From Anaeramoeba flamelloides (Eukaryota; Metamonada; Anaeramoebidae): a stretch of 64,000 bases of DNA. The DNA lies in the NCBI GenBank assembly GCA_027625915.1, contig JANTQA010000026.1:2914001-2978000 (forward strand), given 5' to 3'. The notes under the pieces were generated by a model, which saw only the letters and a list, made by a program, of their open reading frames with translations, was not told the DNA's origin and searched no databases. The first letter of the stretch is position 1; each line of letters starts with the position of its first letter. Of the stretch, positions 11,401-21,205 are shown piece by piece. A program made the translations under genes and the position numbers.

Positions 11401-13118
11401 TAGATCATTTTTAATTGATGGGATCAACAAATATTACTACTTTACTAATTGATTTTTTAGATCCATTTGAACCATGGCGAATTAATGTGATTTTGATCCC
11501 AATAACAACATACTTTAATCTTAGGCTTCTCCTTGGTAGACGCTAATCCCTTAATTTTAATCAAATCAACAAAATTAAAAAATATTAATTTTTAAACGAA
11601 ATTTTAATAAATTTTTCTTTTTAATTTATTTTTAAATGAAATTACCTATATTTATGACTTTAGGGGCAAATTGGTAACAATTCCAAAAAAAATCAATTTG
11701 GGCCAGCTAAAATAAAATTTTTTAAACAAAGAAAAATTCAATATATTTATCCAGGAATGGATTTTTCTATTGCCATTTCTTTAGATGGGAAAATTTTTTC
11801 CACTGGTAATTCAAGAAACAGTTGTCAAACAAAAGATATAAAAGTTTGGAAAGAAATTGAATTTTTTTCTGATATGATCATAAATTTTGTTTCTGTTGGT
11901 GATGAATATTCATTTGTAATTACGGACGAAAATATTTTATATGGCTTTGGAGCCAAAATGGAGACTTATGGTAGCAGATCTGATCTTGTACAAAAGCCAC
12001 CAATAACAATCCCTAAGGGTTTTACAATCTTTGCTATTAAGGCAGGCCATACTTATTCCTGTTTTTTAAAAGTAAGCCCCCCATCAAATTTTGTTTCGTC
12101 AAGACCAAAGCAAGAAATCGTTCGTTCAGGTGATATTAAAGAAAATAATAACGTGCAAAAACAAAAAAATATGATAAAGAAGGAAACAAAAATTGAACAA
12201 GAAAAGCCAAAGCAAATAAAACAATTTACCACGATAAAACCAAAAACCGTCCCATTGCAAACAAGACTTGAGACAAATTATTTTGTCAAAAAAAGTAATC
12301 AACCACCAAAGAAAAAAGCAAAGCCATTAATGAAACCTAAATTAAATAAAACTCAAACCCAAACACAACAACAAAAGCAAATTAACAAATCACAAACAAA
12401 TCAAAACAATCCTCAAAAAAAATCAAATTCATATAATAATGAAATTAATGATTTACTTTTAAAAGCCAAAGATTATAAAGATAATAACACAAATAATATG
12501 AATCAACAATCCTCATTAAAGGAAAATGAAACGCAATTCAATGAAACACAAGATGAAACCATGAAACAAATTAATGAATTAATGAATGGTAGTAATAGAA
12601 ATAAACAAACACAGCAGAAACAAGAAGAAGAAGAAGATAGTCAATTTAAAAACATGAGTCTAGATAGTGAAAGTCTAAATAAATATTTAACGAAACAAGA
12701 ATTTGACCAATTGTATGACTTAATAGAAGAAAGAGAGGTGGGGATGTTAAATGGCATCGAAGAATTACAAAATGATAAAACGCAAACTGAAAATGATTTA
12801 GATATTCTTATCAATTTTGAGAAAAAAAAAGAATTGGATATTCAAGAAATTGAAAAGCAAATAAAAAATTTAAGCGATATTTATGGCACTTCAAATGAAG
12901 ATGAGAATACTATACCACAGGAAAAAATTTCTGAAATACAACTTCAATTAGAACATTTACAAAATATATTACTAGAAAAGGATAATGAAATTAAACAATT
13001 AAATTCAATGAACCAAATATTCCAAGACTGTATAAAAATTTTACAACAAAAATCAAATAATCTTGAAAGTGAATTAAACAAAGTAACACAACTATTAATT
13101 AGATTAACTAAAAAATAA
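5441..13118 (+). CDS. RCC1-repeat protein with C-terminal coiled coil (4 exons)
   Basis: Exons are 5441-5747, 5894-6044, 6171-6330 and 11664-13118, giving about 690 residues. All three junctions keep frame and rebuild RCC1 repeats: exon 1 ends YTWGVG, exon 2 opens AVGQLGHG, exon 2/3 rebuilds FGFGNGFFGELGNG, and exon 3/4 rebuilds WGRNDSGQIGNNSK. Donors are GTAAAT, GTAACA and GTAAAT; acceptors follow T-rich runs and end TAG. Residues 1 to about 370 are RCC1/beta-propeller repeats. A basic, Gln/Lys/Pro/Asn-rich linker follows, then a coiled coil from about 543 to the end. RCC1 propellers often act as guanine-nucleotide exchange or protein-binding modules; the partner here is unknown. The third intron is 5333 bases and full of inserted elements. 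The start codon is the first ATG in frame and begins directly with a repeat. Confidence 0.88.
6759..7529. mobile_element. Foldback element family B, long copy (771 bp)
   Basis: The ends are TACTGGTATTTGCA and TGCAAATACCAGTA, a perfect short inverted repeat with TA at each end. Arms of roughly 250 bases each carry the shared block AGTAGGTTGTAATTTGTGAT and its reverse complement. Smaller copies lie at 44913-45083, about 56905-57074, and inside the two K elements. No transposase is encoded. TA ends suggest mobilisation by a Tc1/mariner-type enzyme supplied from elsewhere. Confidence 0.75.
8855..8975 (-). mobile_element. Truncated end of MITE family H, abutting the complete copy
   Basis: Read on the minus strand, this begins ATATAGAAACTCCAATTC and continues to a block rich in AAATCTTA, then GAACCACTC. 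It aligns with the left end of the H copy at 26648. It lies directly beside H copy 1 in the opposite orientation, so the two terminal repeats touch at about 8970. It may be a remnant into which the younger copy inserted. Confidence 0.4.
8970..9507 (+). mobile_element. MITE family H, copy 1 (best preserved, about 538 bp)
   Basis: The left end ATATAAACCCCGTTTC, then AAAAATTTGGACACA, is mirrored by the right end TGTGTCCAAATTTTTGGAATCTAGTTTATAT. The motif AAATTTGGACACA is like that of Tc1-type inverted ends, as known from that family. There is no transposase frame. Two more degraded copies at 26648-27186 and 36004-36545 share internal blocks, for example the TTAGATAC/TAAGATACC region and the TTGAATGAAATTGTATT region. 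Confidence 0.7.
10108..10962 (-). CDS. LINE C-terminal region with C2HC zinc-binding motif
   Basis: This 284-residue frame holds a conserved cluster at about residues 193-223, CNLCKNYLNLDTDEDIDHFL then WDCPFY, i.e. CxxC followed by HxxxxxC. That is the zf-RVT-type zinc-binding segment found after the reverse transcriptase in many non-LTR elements. The N-terminal part fits the region between the RT thumb and the zinc motif. The first ATG is not the true start, because the frame belongs to the same polyprotein as 10994-11243 and was separated by a frameshift. Confidence 0.8.
   Translation of the reverse strand: MIFSQQQLANGVKLQMFKSICISQLFYGLVIFNLTQNDFNSIDVWINKKVTKFLKINPHSPRIIYKTEAKIDQVRISIYKRRFKLKNKLENLVFEHISKKLKFSKKDNENINWKAENLKLLNANLNQFRENLIINSTGWKGQEYLKIIRYNNNINKQQKYLKWKGSTSILKLRNFTNYLNRYSYVYDKNKTKTKFCNLCKNYLNLDTDEDIDHFLWDCPFYKENRIIWIKDLIQINKNNKNNIFDIIRNKDSLFILSLVNDKENYDSLLRFLNKNLEIRAVRGN
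10994..11243 (-). pseudogene. LINE reverse transcriptase fragment (palm motifs)
   Basis: The translated fragment contains FADDLILI, the catalytic F/YADD box of reverse transcriptases, followed by EFGMNPNKDKT and IKYLGIWL, which match the order of the next conserved RT motifs. Fingers and the earlier palm motifs are missing through 5' truncation. The open frame continues beyond 11243 into the flanking target sequence, so its first residues are not element-derived. It cannot encode an active enzyme. Confidence 0.8.
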
Positions 13119-13564
13119 TTAATTTTCTTTTTTAATAAAAGTGTTTTTTATTTTTTTTTTTCTTTTTAATTTTTATTGGTTATTTAATTGTTTTGATTTC
13201 TTAATTTTAACCAAGTAGTTTTCCCATTTCAAACTTTTATGTAATAATAAAATTTGAAATTTTTCATTTATTTATTCCAAAATTTTCAATTAAAACCGTA
13301 AAATACACTTTTAATTAGCTTGAAAACGTCTGAGAAGCTCTTATTTTGGATTTCTTATTATTGTACTTTTAGATAAGCTTGAATTTTTTCTTCATCTATT
13401 TCATTAAAAATGTTTTTCAATTACGAGCATCATCTCAAGTTTTTTAATATAAAAAACATTAAAGGGTAAAACTACTGAAAAAATGGATTTTTGAATCTTT
13501 TTGGATAAACTTTTATCTTTTTTCCATTCAGCCGAATAATGATTTTTTTAATTATAAACTTTAT

Positions 13565-14668
13565 TTCAGCCAAAGGGATATTCAAAAAAAAATTTTTTTT
13601 TTTCCAAATATTAATTATTATTGATAATTGACCCTTGAAGAAGAAATATTTAATAAGTAGAATAATACACACCAAAGAATAGTTGATATCAATATGAAAG
13701 TAAAGCTAATCATTGATATATGTCCCTAAGGCCCAAAAAATCACTAAAAATGAAAAACTGATCAAATACTTTCCATTAATACAATTAAAAAAATTAAATG
13801 ATAAAATAAAATAAATAAAGTTTCAATTTAACTTTTTTTTGAAAACATTTTTTGCTAAAATCATTTAATTCAAACTTGAAATTATGTATATTTTTCGATA
13901 CACTATCTTGTTTTAACTCATTTACAAAAACAAATTCTAAATTATGGGAATTTTCTTTTCACAAAAGGCACTAATTTGGTCTTCAAATGTTTTTTTTAGT
14001 TTTAAATGGTAAAATTAAAAAAAAGTTCAAACCAAAAGATAAACTCTCTGGAAAAGCATTCTAATTTAATATATTAACTTATTCTTTGATTTCAAGCTTT
14101 TCTCAACCCCAATTTTTTAAAAAAAAAATAAAAAAGTGCACAGTAATTTCAAAAAATATTTTCGATATTCAAAAGTTGAGAGTGTTTTTATTCTAAAAAA
14201 ATTATCACAGTGGTTAATGGAATTAAGTTATGTCCTTAATTTCGAAAAATATTAATCAGAAAAAAATAGTACTTAATTTTATTAAGGACATATTTTCTTA
14301 AAAATAGAAAACTCCAAATATTTAGGGTATTATTGGAAAATTCAAGAATGTTCATTTTGATCTTCTATTGAAGATCCAAAAAAAATCCCAATAGAAATAA
14401 ATATGATTTTTCTACAATAATTTCTACTTTTTCAATAACCATAAAATAACATATTTTTATCAAGTGATTATCAATCTTGTTATAAAAGTAAAAATTTGAA
14501 ATTGAATAAACGTGTCAAAAAAAAAAAAAAAAAAATGTTAAAAAATGATTTCAATTTTTAAATTTTCTAAATAAATTTTTTCTTCTAATATCCATTAAAA
14601 TCCTTTAGATATATGTAATTCACCAATTATAATTCGGCTACTTTGATGGAAAAATGGTTATTTTGGAA
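13565..14668 (+). mobile_element. Element family K, copy 3 (degraded, interrupted by C)
   Basis: The left part (about 13600-13718) matches 59195-59290, sharing GAATAATACACA and AAAGAATAGTTGATAT-like blocks. The right part (about 14310-14668) matches 59570-59871, ending with a decayed version of the K end (TTTGATGGAAAAATGGTT versus TTTGACTGAAAAATAGTTT). The middle is occupied by a C element. It is older than the two K copies around CDC50. Confidence 0.55.
13719..14292 (+). mobile_element. Element family C, copy 1, nested in K
   Basis: The ends TATGTCCCTAAG and TTAAGGACATA are an inverted pair. The whole about 574 bases is matched, in reverse complement and with few differences, by 34770-35337. 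Shared blocks include AAAAGTGCACAGTAATTTC and CTCTGGAAAAGCATTC. It is non-coding. High similarity between the two copies argues for recent movement. Confidence 0.65.
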
Positions 14669-15954
14669 ATTTTTGAGAGTTGATTTATTTTTTTAGGGTA
14701 ACAGGTTCATAATAAAAACTTTTTCTGTTATAGAGTAGATTTCGAAGTGATTAAATTCATTTCTTCTAAATCATATTTTGTCTCTAAACTTAAAAATTAG
14801 AAGAATTTTAAACTCAATTTAGTTTTAATTGATAAAATACAGTTTGGAGAATGTACTAGTTTTTACGCATATATATATATATATCTATACGATAGATCAA
14901 TTTGTTGGAATTCTATTAGAACTTATTAATCGATTCAAAATTTAATATTTTCGTATATTATGATTTAGGTTTTTCTCTTTAAAAAAACTCAAATTTAATC
15001 AAATAGCAATTATTCCTTGACAAAAGTTTGTCATTGAATAAAAACTATTACATTCTTAAAAAAAAAAAAATGAAAATTAAAAACCCAAAGCTATATATTA
15101 ATGTTCATCTTTTCCAAAATTAAAAATTTTTACCAAATTAAATGAAATTGTATATTTATTTTCTTTTAACTGGTTATATTATATTAAAAAGTTTGAATTT
15201 TTTTAAACTTTTTGCAAACCTAATTTCGAAATGTATAATTTTATGGAATAAATGTGAAACTATAATATGTATATTAAAGTAATTTGGCCAGATTAAATAA
15301 CCATCAAAAAAATCAAAAACCTTTATTCACCTTGATTGTAATTATATATAGCAAAAAAAGGATTCTTCGAAATTCTTGGTATTGATCAAAAACTAACATT
15401 ATTATTTAATTGTTTGGAATAATTTTAATTGAAATGTTGACATTTAGAAAAATTCTGACAGTATTTAAGTGAAAATTATGTTTTAGAAGGGATTATTAAA
15501 TGTTGTAACTATTTGATTATGTTAGACATTTTTTAATTTGTTTAGAATTTTTTAGATTAAGATAGTGATTAAAATAGTTAGAATTTGGCAATTTTTCCAT
15601 TTTTGAAATATTTTGTAAATATTTTCAAATTAAGTCAGTTTCTTTTTTTTAAGATGGGTTTTGTTATATCTGAAAATATTTATTTAATAAATAAAGTAAT
15701 ACAAAAATATTTTCTTGAGAACATTTTTTATAATATTTTTATTATGGTAATCAATTTATTAAAATAAAATTAATAAAATTTTCGTATTTAAAGTGGCTCA
15801 AATTGTAAATAATTTTTAAATTGATATTATCATATTACGACAATTTACAAATTTTCAAAGATACCCTTTTTGATCTTATAATTAAATCATAATGAAAGTA
15901 TAAATATTTTTTAATGTATACTTATACTAAACATTAATTTTTATATATAATTTA

Positions 15955-17270
15955 TTTCAAAGAGGTATTTAGATGAAGTGATTTCCAAATAAACTATTTT
16001 TCAAAAATTTTTACTCACTTTATCATGTTAATGTAAGTTATTTTGAGTGTTTTATCTGAGTATTTTTATCAAAAAAATACTTTAAAATTTTTTAATCAGA
16101 ATAATTTTTTCTAATTTTGCAAATTTTTTTTTTGCTTTTTTTTACTTTTTCTTTTTCTTTTTTTAATTTGATTCGTTTTTTTCTTTCAATTTTTTTTTAA
16201 TTTCAATAATTTTTCTATTAATTCTTCTTTTTCTTTTTCTTTTTCTTTTCTTTGTTTTTTTGGTTTTTTTCTTTTTTTTTTTTTTTTTTTTTTTTTTCAA
16301 GAAAACAGACTCTGAAAAAAAATATAATCACTACGAAAAGACACTTTGTAATGTCTTTGAAAATGACTATATTATTAGTCAAAAATCTTCTTGTTCTTCA
16401 ACTTTTTTTCAGTGAAAGTTCAGTAATAAAAAATCAGAAAAACTTTATTCAAAAAATGTGACTCAACTTTTTTTTAGTTTTTGGTTTTATTTTTTTTAAT
16501 TTTTACAATATCAGGTTTTTATCTTTTTAGAACGATTTCTAGGTGAATTACAAACCTGATTTAATTATTTGTTGTTCTTGGATATTAAAAGATATATATA
16601 TATATATTTCAATTTATGATTTTAGGAAAGTCACAATTTTTGAAATGATGTTTAGTAATTTCCAAGAAAGTTGGGGAAAATTTATTTTTTAATACCTTTA
16701 TTAAACTCAATATTCATAAAACTATTTAATTATACAAAATCATTAATAGTAATTTATTGACTCTTTTTAATAATTCAATTTGTGTGTAAGTATGTTATTA
16801 TATAAATGAACTATATTACAATTTCTGCTCTCAATTTTATCGGATATTAATATATGGTGAAAATTACAATTTATAATTTTCTTTTTGATTTTAAAAATAT
16901 TTTTTATAACTTCTTTAATCTAGACAAAAAAATTTCCCAATAAAATGAAAAATATATCACTTCTTATTGGATTATTTAAAAAATCTTTTGTGCCCCCACC
17001 ATATTTCTGGTTTTTTATTGAAAATGGTTGTTCATTGTTTTATCTAAAAAAACTGTGATTTTTTTTTTCATTTTTTTAGGTATAATTCAATAAACATATT
17101 TTGAAATAAATACCAAATTCATTGATTCAATCAGTATTAATATTACATTTAATTAATTATTACAATTAACAAATGGCTCAACTGAACAAAGAAGATTTTT
17201 TATGAAATGTAAAAAAAAAAATTCCACACTTTTTCGGAAATAACTCTGTATTTTAATTTATTTTTTTTTC
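15955..17270 (+). repeat. Dispersed repeat family J, copy 1
   Basis: This roughly 1.3 kb shares ordered blocks with 34380-34770, 51130-51915 and 61290-63700: TTTCAGTGAAAGTTCAGTA, a TATCAGGTTTTTAT block, ATCGGATATTAAT, and TTTTTTATTGAAAATGG. It has no long open frame. A 110-base pyrimidine-rich stretch lies at its centre. It could be a decayed autonomous element or several small elements that travel together; I cannot tell which. Confidence 0.4.
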
Positions 17271-17765
17271 ATTAAAATTTAAAAAAAAAGTAAAATATCT
17301 TAAGAAAAAAATACCTTCCTTCAAAGGAACGTTTTTAGACGAAAATTGGTTGTAAATTAAAGTGTTATCGCATGTTATAATATATAAATTCAAATATATA
17401 TATTAGTCAATTCTGAGAAAAGTGTATATAGTACACATATGTGCAGTACTCACTATCACAAGCACCGTTTAGTGAACATATCCCCATGTGTTATTTTAAA
17501 AGAAGTTTTTCAAAAAAATTTAAAAATAAATATTTAAAACAATTTTTATCGTATTTTTTGTTTTCTTTTATTTTTTTTAATTATTCATGAATATAAGAAA
17601 ATTTAAAGATGTAAATTTCAAAAAAATTCAGAGAAAAGTAACGAAATTTTATCCGACTTTTAATAAATGCATAAATTATTAAGAAAAGATATATTCAAAA
17701 TTTTAAAATTAGTGTGTCTGAAATTTTGAAAAAGGGTTTATATTTTAAAATAAAAATAATAATAA

Positions 17766-17999
17766 TACAGCTATTTTAAAAAAGTGAAGACTTTTTTAGA
17801 ATTAAAACTTTTTTATAAAAATTCCACTTTAAATAAGTGAGAGAACAACCTTTAAATGTGAGGCAGAGGTTGGAGTGAGAAGAAGAGTGCCTTTTTTAAA
17901 TAAAGTCCTCACTTTATAAAATAGAAAACGCTAAAAAAGTTTTAATCCTGGCAATCTAAAAAAAAAAAAAAAGTTACTCACTTTTTTAAAATAGCTGTA
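17766..17999. mobile_element. MITE family P (234 bp)
   Basis: It starts TACAGCTATTTTAAAAAAGT and ends ACTTTTTTAAAATAGCTGTA, near-perfect inverted ends with TA borders. The centre is unusually GC-rich for this window (GAGGCAGAGGTTGGAGTGAG). It lies 145 bases downstream of the MED16 stop codon, so it may be close to that gene's 3' end. A single copy was recognised. Confidence 0.65.
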
Positions 18000-18142
18000 A
18001 TAAGATTAATAATAATAATATTAATAACCAATTATGAAATAATCAATTAATTTTTATGAATCTAATTATTAAAAAAATTATTATTAATAAATATGAATAT
18101 TAATAATAATAGTAATCAAATCATCAGGAATAAAAATAAAAT

Positions 18143-21100
18143 CTACATTTTTCTCCAATAGCCCCCACAAAAGCAGCGGTATAAAGGGGTGGAAACATTT
18201 TGCGATTTTAAAAACCAGGAATTAGAGCAGCCACATGAACTACATTGTATAAGTAAAAAGGAGGTTTGTTGTATAGATTTTTCTAAAGATTTTTTTTTTT
18301 CTGTTTCATTATTTTGGCTATTGTTGTTGGTGTTCTGCTGAGAAACGTTATTTAAATTTTTATTAATTGAATTCATTAATTGTTTATTTAAAATGTCAGA
18401 CATTTTTTCAACAAAGCCTGTTTGAAAGGAATTTAAAGTTTTTGGCATTCTTAAAAAGTCGATAAAAAAATCCTTTAATCTGCTTTTATTGTTATGATAT
18501 TGTTTCCAATTGTCTTTAATTAAGGTTGTAGACTTTTCAGAAATAATTACAATGCCTTCGTTAAACTTGACTTTGATCCCTTCAAAAAGCTTTACAAAAT
18601 TTTCGATTTGGGGGTTATGTGAAGAAAGCTTTTTTTGTGGATAATTTTTGTTTTTTAAATGGGAGTCTGATCGGGATGGGTTGCTGTTGTATGCATTTAA
18701 TATATTTATCAAAACCTTTGCCAATTGGATGGATTGGAGTGAGATGGAAATCTGGGAAATGTGCACGTTGGAGTCGCCTCTCCGAACATCTGGTATGCCT
18801 GGGTGCAAGCACAGTGTAATGTATAGGATCACCATTAAAAGCGTTCTTAAATTTCGATTTATGAAATGTCGCTGATTTATTTCAAAGGTTCGGATTTGTG
18901 GCTTGCTTTCGAAAATATTTGGAATAAAAATATTGTTTTTTTCATACATCAGTTTGATATAATATAATGTTGATTCAAGCAAAAAATTTTCATAAAGGGA
19001 ACTCATTTGGTTTAATTTACCCAATTTTCCTAAAAGTGTAGAAATGTTCCTTAATAGCAAATTGTTTTCGATCTTGAAATAATTTTGTTTTTCCTTAGAT
19101 AAGATCTCGATTGTTTTATGTTTGATTTCCTTTGAACAGTTTTGAAAATTTATTAAAATATCCCAATAAGAGTTATTTAAGAGAATTGCTCGTTCAAAAA
19201 GATTAGCAAACCCTCTTGGTGTCATATTATGATTATTATCATTAATTTTTTCAATTTTTATATTTTTTAATTGTTTCTCGTTATTATTATTATCTTTATT
19301 CCCATTTCCATTTCCACTTTCATTTTCATTTTCATTTTCATTTTCATTATCAAAATTGGTTTCAACATAATGTGTTCGAATATCAATTCTTGGCTCATCA
19401 GTTAAAATGGCAATACACGAATTATTTGGACTAATACAAGAATCGACAACCTGTGTGTCCTTATCGCGATTTATTTTTATTTCTTTTACCTCTTCTAATG
19501 TTTTTGAATTAAATACCATCACATCCCCATTTTCTAAGACTAGATAGATATTTTCCCCATTTGGTGAATATTTTACTGATCGGATATCTAATGACCAATT
19601 TCTTTTTGCCACACAAATCCATTTTTCCATTTCTATTGCTTTATTATTTTTTTCTTTAATTGGGAAAATGGACTCTGATGGTAAAAATAATGGTTCGAGA
19701 TCTAATTCGTCTTCTTCTTCAATAATATTGTCCTTTTGTTGTTGGTTTTGCTTTTGATCTTGTTGGTTCATTTGACTTTGATTTTGGTTAATATTATTAT
19801 TGTTTTGGTTATTGTTACCAATATCAGATTCATTAAATTTATCAGACATATCACTTGTATTTCTTTTACGTTTCATTTCATCATTCTCGTTCTCGTTCTC
19901 ATTCTCAAATTCGTTCTCGTTGTCTGATAATTCCTCTTGGGGATCCAAACTCCAAACTAATTTTAAGAGATATGAAACACATTTTTTTAACGATTTTGTT
20001 TTAAAAACAACAACCATTTCATAATTATTATTTATAATAAATGGACGAATTCGGATTAATTCGATTACGCCATGTATAAATCTTGTTTGCCCAGAAAACA
20101 TTGGTAATTCTAGTAAGTCAATTCTTGAATGGAAATTTGATTTAATTTTTGTGGTGCCTAAATCCAAAGTATAGACAGTGATGCTTTGTGGTTGTAAATG
20201 AAAAACGGTGGCCAGCATTGGAATCTGTTGATTCGTGCAAATGTCGCCACATATTAGTGTATGATCAACAGATCTAATTCTCGAAAATAAAGAGCAAGAT
20301 CTGGTATTCCAATGTGTCGCAGAAAAGGAAGAAAAAAAGAATTCTAAGTCACCAATCCGAGACAAGGTAATAAAACTTAGTGACTTTTTTTGGTTTTGTT
20401 GATTTTTTAAATTTGTTTTATTAGAATTATTTTCATTGTTATTCGCTTGGTTGAGATTCTCTATATCCATTTGACTACTGTTATTTTGGTTCTGCTGCTG
20501 CTGCTGTTGCTGCTGCTGCTGTTGTTGTTTATATCCTTTTAACGGCATTTGGTTCTGGGTTCCTCTATTTGAATTTGGCTTATTTTCACTTTTATTTTGT
20601 GAAATTATTGATTCATCAGAAAGCCTCATTCCTTGTTTTAAATATTCGCTCGGGATTAAATCAAAAAACGATTTTTGAGAGTTTAAGGAGTCCAAGGTTT
20701 TCAATTTTAAATCCTCTAACAAATCAGAGTCTGAGTTAAGTGGCAACCAAGCAAGTGCTATTAAATTTTTTGAATTAAATTTGTATGAAATTGAAAAACT
20801 ATTAATAAAGGTTGATCGGTTCTCCCAAAGATAAAGCCCATCCAAATTGTCAGCGGTAAGAAACGAGATTTGCCTTTCCGTTCTTAGCTTGGGTAATTTA
20901 GGTAAAGGAAGAAATTCCACGTGTGTGATCGGGGCCTGGTGCGGGGTTTTCAGCTGCTGGTAGCTATTCGGATGGTTTGCTTCGATTAAAAAAATCGGGT
21001 AGCTTTTATACGGGCTTTCTCCACTACAAAAGCCAGAAGGGACAGTGATCGCAATCAGGTTTTCTTGTGACCATGAGATTGTTGATGAGTAGTGCGGCCA

Positions 21101-21205
21101 AGATCGTAAGAATAAGTATTTTCTTGACTTGCTCGGTTTGATTTTATTACTAAATAATAAGCGCTGTGATGTTTGATGTAATCGAGTTGAATAGACTAAA
21201 CTCAT
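18143..21205 (-). CDS. MED16: Mediator complex subunit 16
   Basis: This 1020-residue single exon matches MED16, a tail-module subunit of the Mediator complex that links transcription factors to RNA polymerase II in the nucleus. The N-terminal half has WD40-like propeller segments (for example ISWSQENLIAITVPSG near residue 45 and the YLWENRSTF segment). The C-terminus carries the family's cysteine cluster: C988, C991, C993, then CFCGGYW at 1011-1017. Low-complexity inserts interrupt it: polyQ at about 225-238, Asn/Glu repeats at about 428-442 and 618-628. The start ATG has an N-terminal stretch that fits directly. Length is close to metazoan and plant MED16. No introns are seen. Small open frames on the other strand here are shadows. 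Confidence 0.85.
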   Translation of the reverse strand: MSLVYSTRLHQTSQRLLFSNKIKPSKSRKYLFLRSWPHYSSTISWSQENLIAITVPSGFCSGESPYKSYPIFLIEANHPNSYQQLKTPHQAPITHVEFLPLPKLPKLRTERQISFLTADNLDGLYLWENRSTFINSFSISYKFNSKNLIALAWLPLNSDSDLLEDLKLKTLDSLNSQKSFFDLIPSEYLKQGMRLSDESIISQNKSENKPNSNRGTQNQMPLKGYKQQQQQQQQQQQQNQNNSSQMDIENLNQANNNENNSNKTNLKNQQNQKKSLSFITLSRIGDLEFFFSSFSATHWNTRSCSLFSRIRSVDHTLICGDICTNQQIPMLATVFHLQPQSITVYTLDLGTTKIKSNFHSRIDLLELPMFSGQTRFIHGVIELIRIRPFIINNNYEMVVVFKTKSLKKCVSYLLKLVWSLDPQEELSDNENEFENENENENDEMKRKRNTSDMSDKFNESDIGNNNQNNNNINQNQSQMNQQDQKQNQQQKDNIIEEEDELDLEPLFLPSESIFPIKEKNNKAIEMEKWICVAKRNWSLDIRSVKYSPNGENIYLVLENGDVMVFNSKTLEEVKEIKINRDKDTQVVDSCISPNNSCIAILTDEPRIDIRTHYVETNFDNENENENENESGNGNGNKDNNNNEKQLKNIKIEKINDNNHNMTPRGFANLFERAILLNNSYWDILINFQNCSKEIKHKTIEILSKEKQNYFKIENNLLLRNISTLLGKLGKLNQMSSLYENFLLESTLYYIKLMYEKNNIFIPNIFESKPQIRTFEINQRHFINRNLRTLLMVILYITLCLHPGIPDVRRGDSNVHISQISISLQSIQLAKVLINILNAYNSNPSRSDSHLKNKNYPQKKLSSHNPQIENFVKLFEGIKVKFNEGIVIISEKSTTLIKDNWKQYHNNKSRLKDFFIDFLRMPKTLNSFQTGFVEKMSDILNKQLMNSINKNLNNVSQQNTNNNSQNNETEKKKSLEKSIQQTSFLLIQCSSCGCSNSWFLKSQNVSTPLYRCFCGGYWRKM

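Larger units (their letters stand above)
9604..11554 (-). mobile_element. Element family G, copy 1, interrupted by a LINE
   Basis: It starts TTAAGGGGTTAGCGCCACC and ends GGTAGACGCTAATCCCTTAA, inverted ends with TTAA at both borders, as in piggyBac-type target sites. The internal sequence is the reverse complement of the uninterrupted copy at 45084-45836, which is 753 bases. Removing the LINE and one copy of its target duplication leaves about 766 bases here, in good agreement. It is non-coding in itself. Confidence 0.75.
6331..11663. other. 5.3 kb intron 3 of the RCC1-repeat gene, filled with mobile elements
   Basis: The intron runs from GTAAAT at 6331 to TTTAG at 11663. About 3.3 kb of it is recognisable insertions: foldback element B (6759-7529), MITE H (8970-9507) with a truncated H end next to it (about 8855-8975), and element G (9604-11554) that itself contains a LINE. 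Between them lie an AT-rich spacer (7530-8850) with short open frames on both strands and an imperfect direct repeat near 8640-8805. None of those short frames is convincing as a gene. Confidence 0.8.
13119..18142. other. Intergenic region between the RCC1-repeat gene and MED16 (convergent)
   Basis: The two genes converge on this 5 kb. No gene is supported. It holds K copy 3 (about 13565-14668) with C copy 1 inside it, J copy 1 (about 15955-17270) with a T-rich stretch at 16130-16300, MITE P (17766-17999), and short AT microsatellites near 14868 and 16591. Around 17430-17475 there is a GC-richer patch with no recognised content. Confidence 0.55.

Noticed and set aside
18615-18875. Short frames on both strands in the MED16 3' half, with less AT-biased codons
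   Set aside because: They overlap the long MED16 frame, which has family motifs on both sides; they are shadows.
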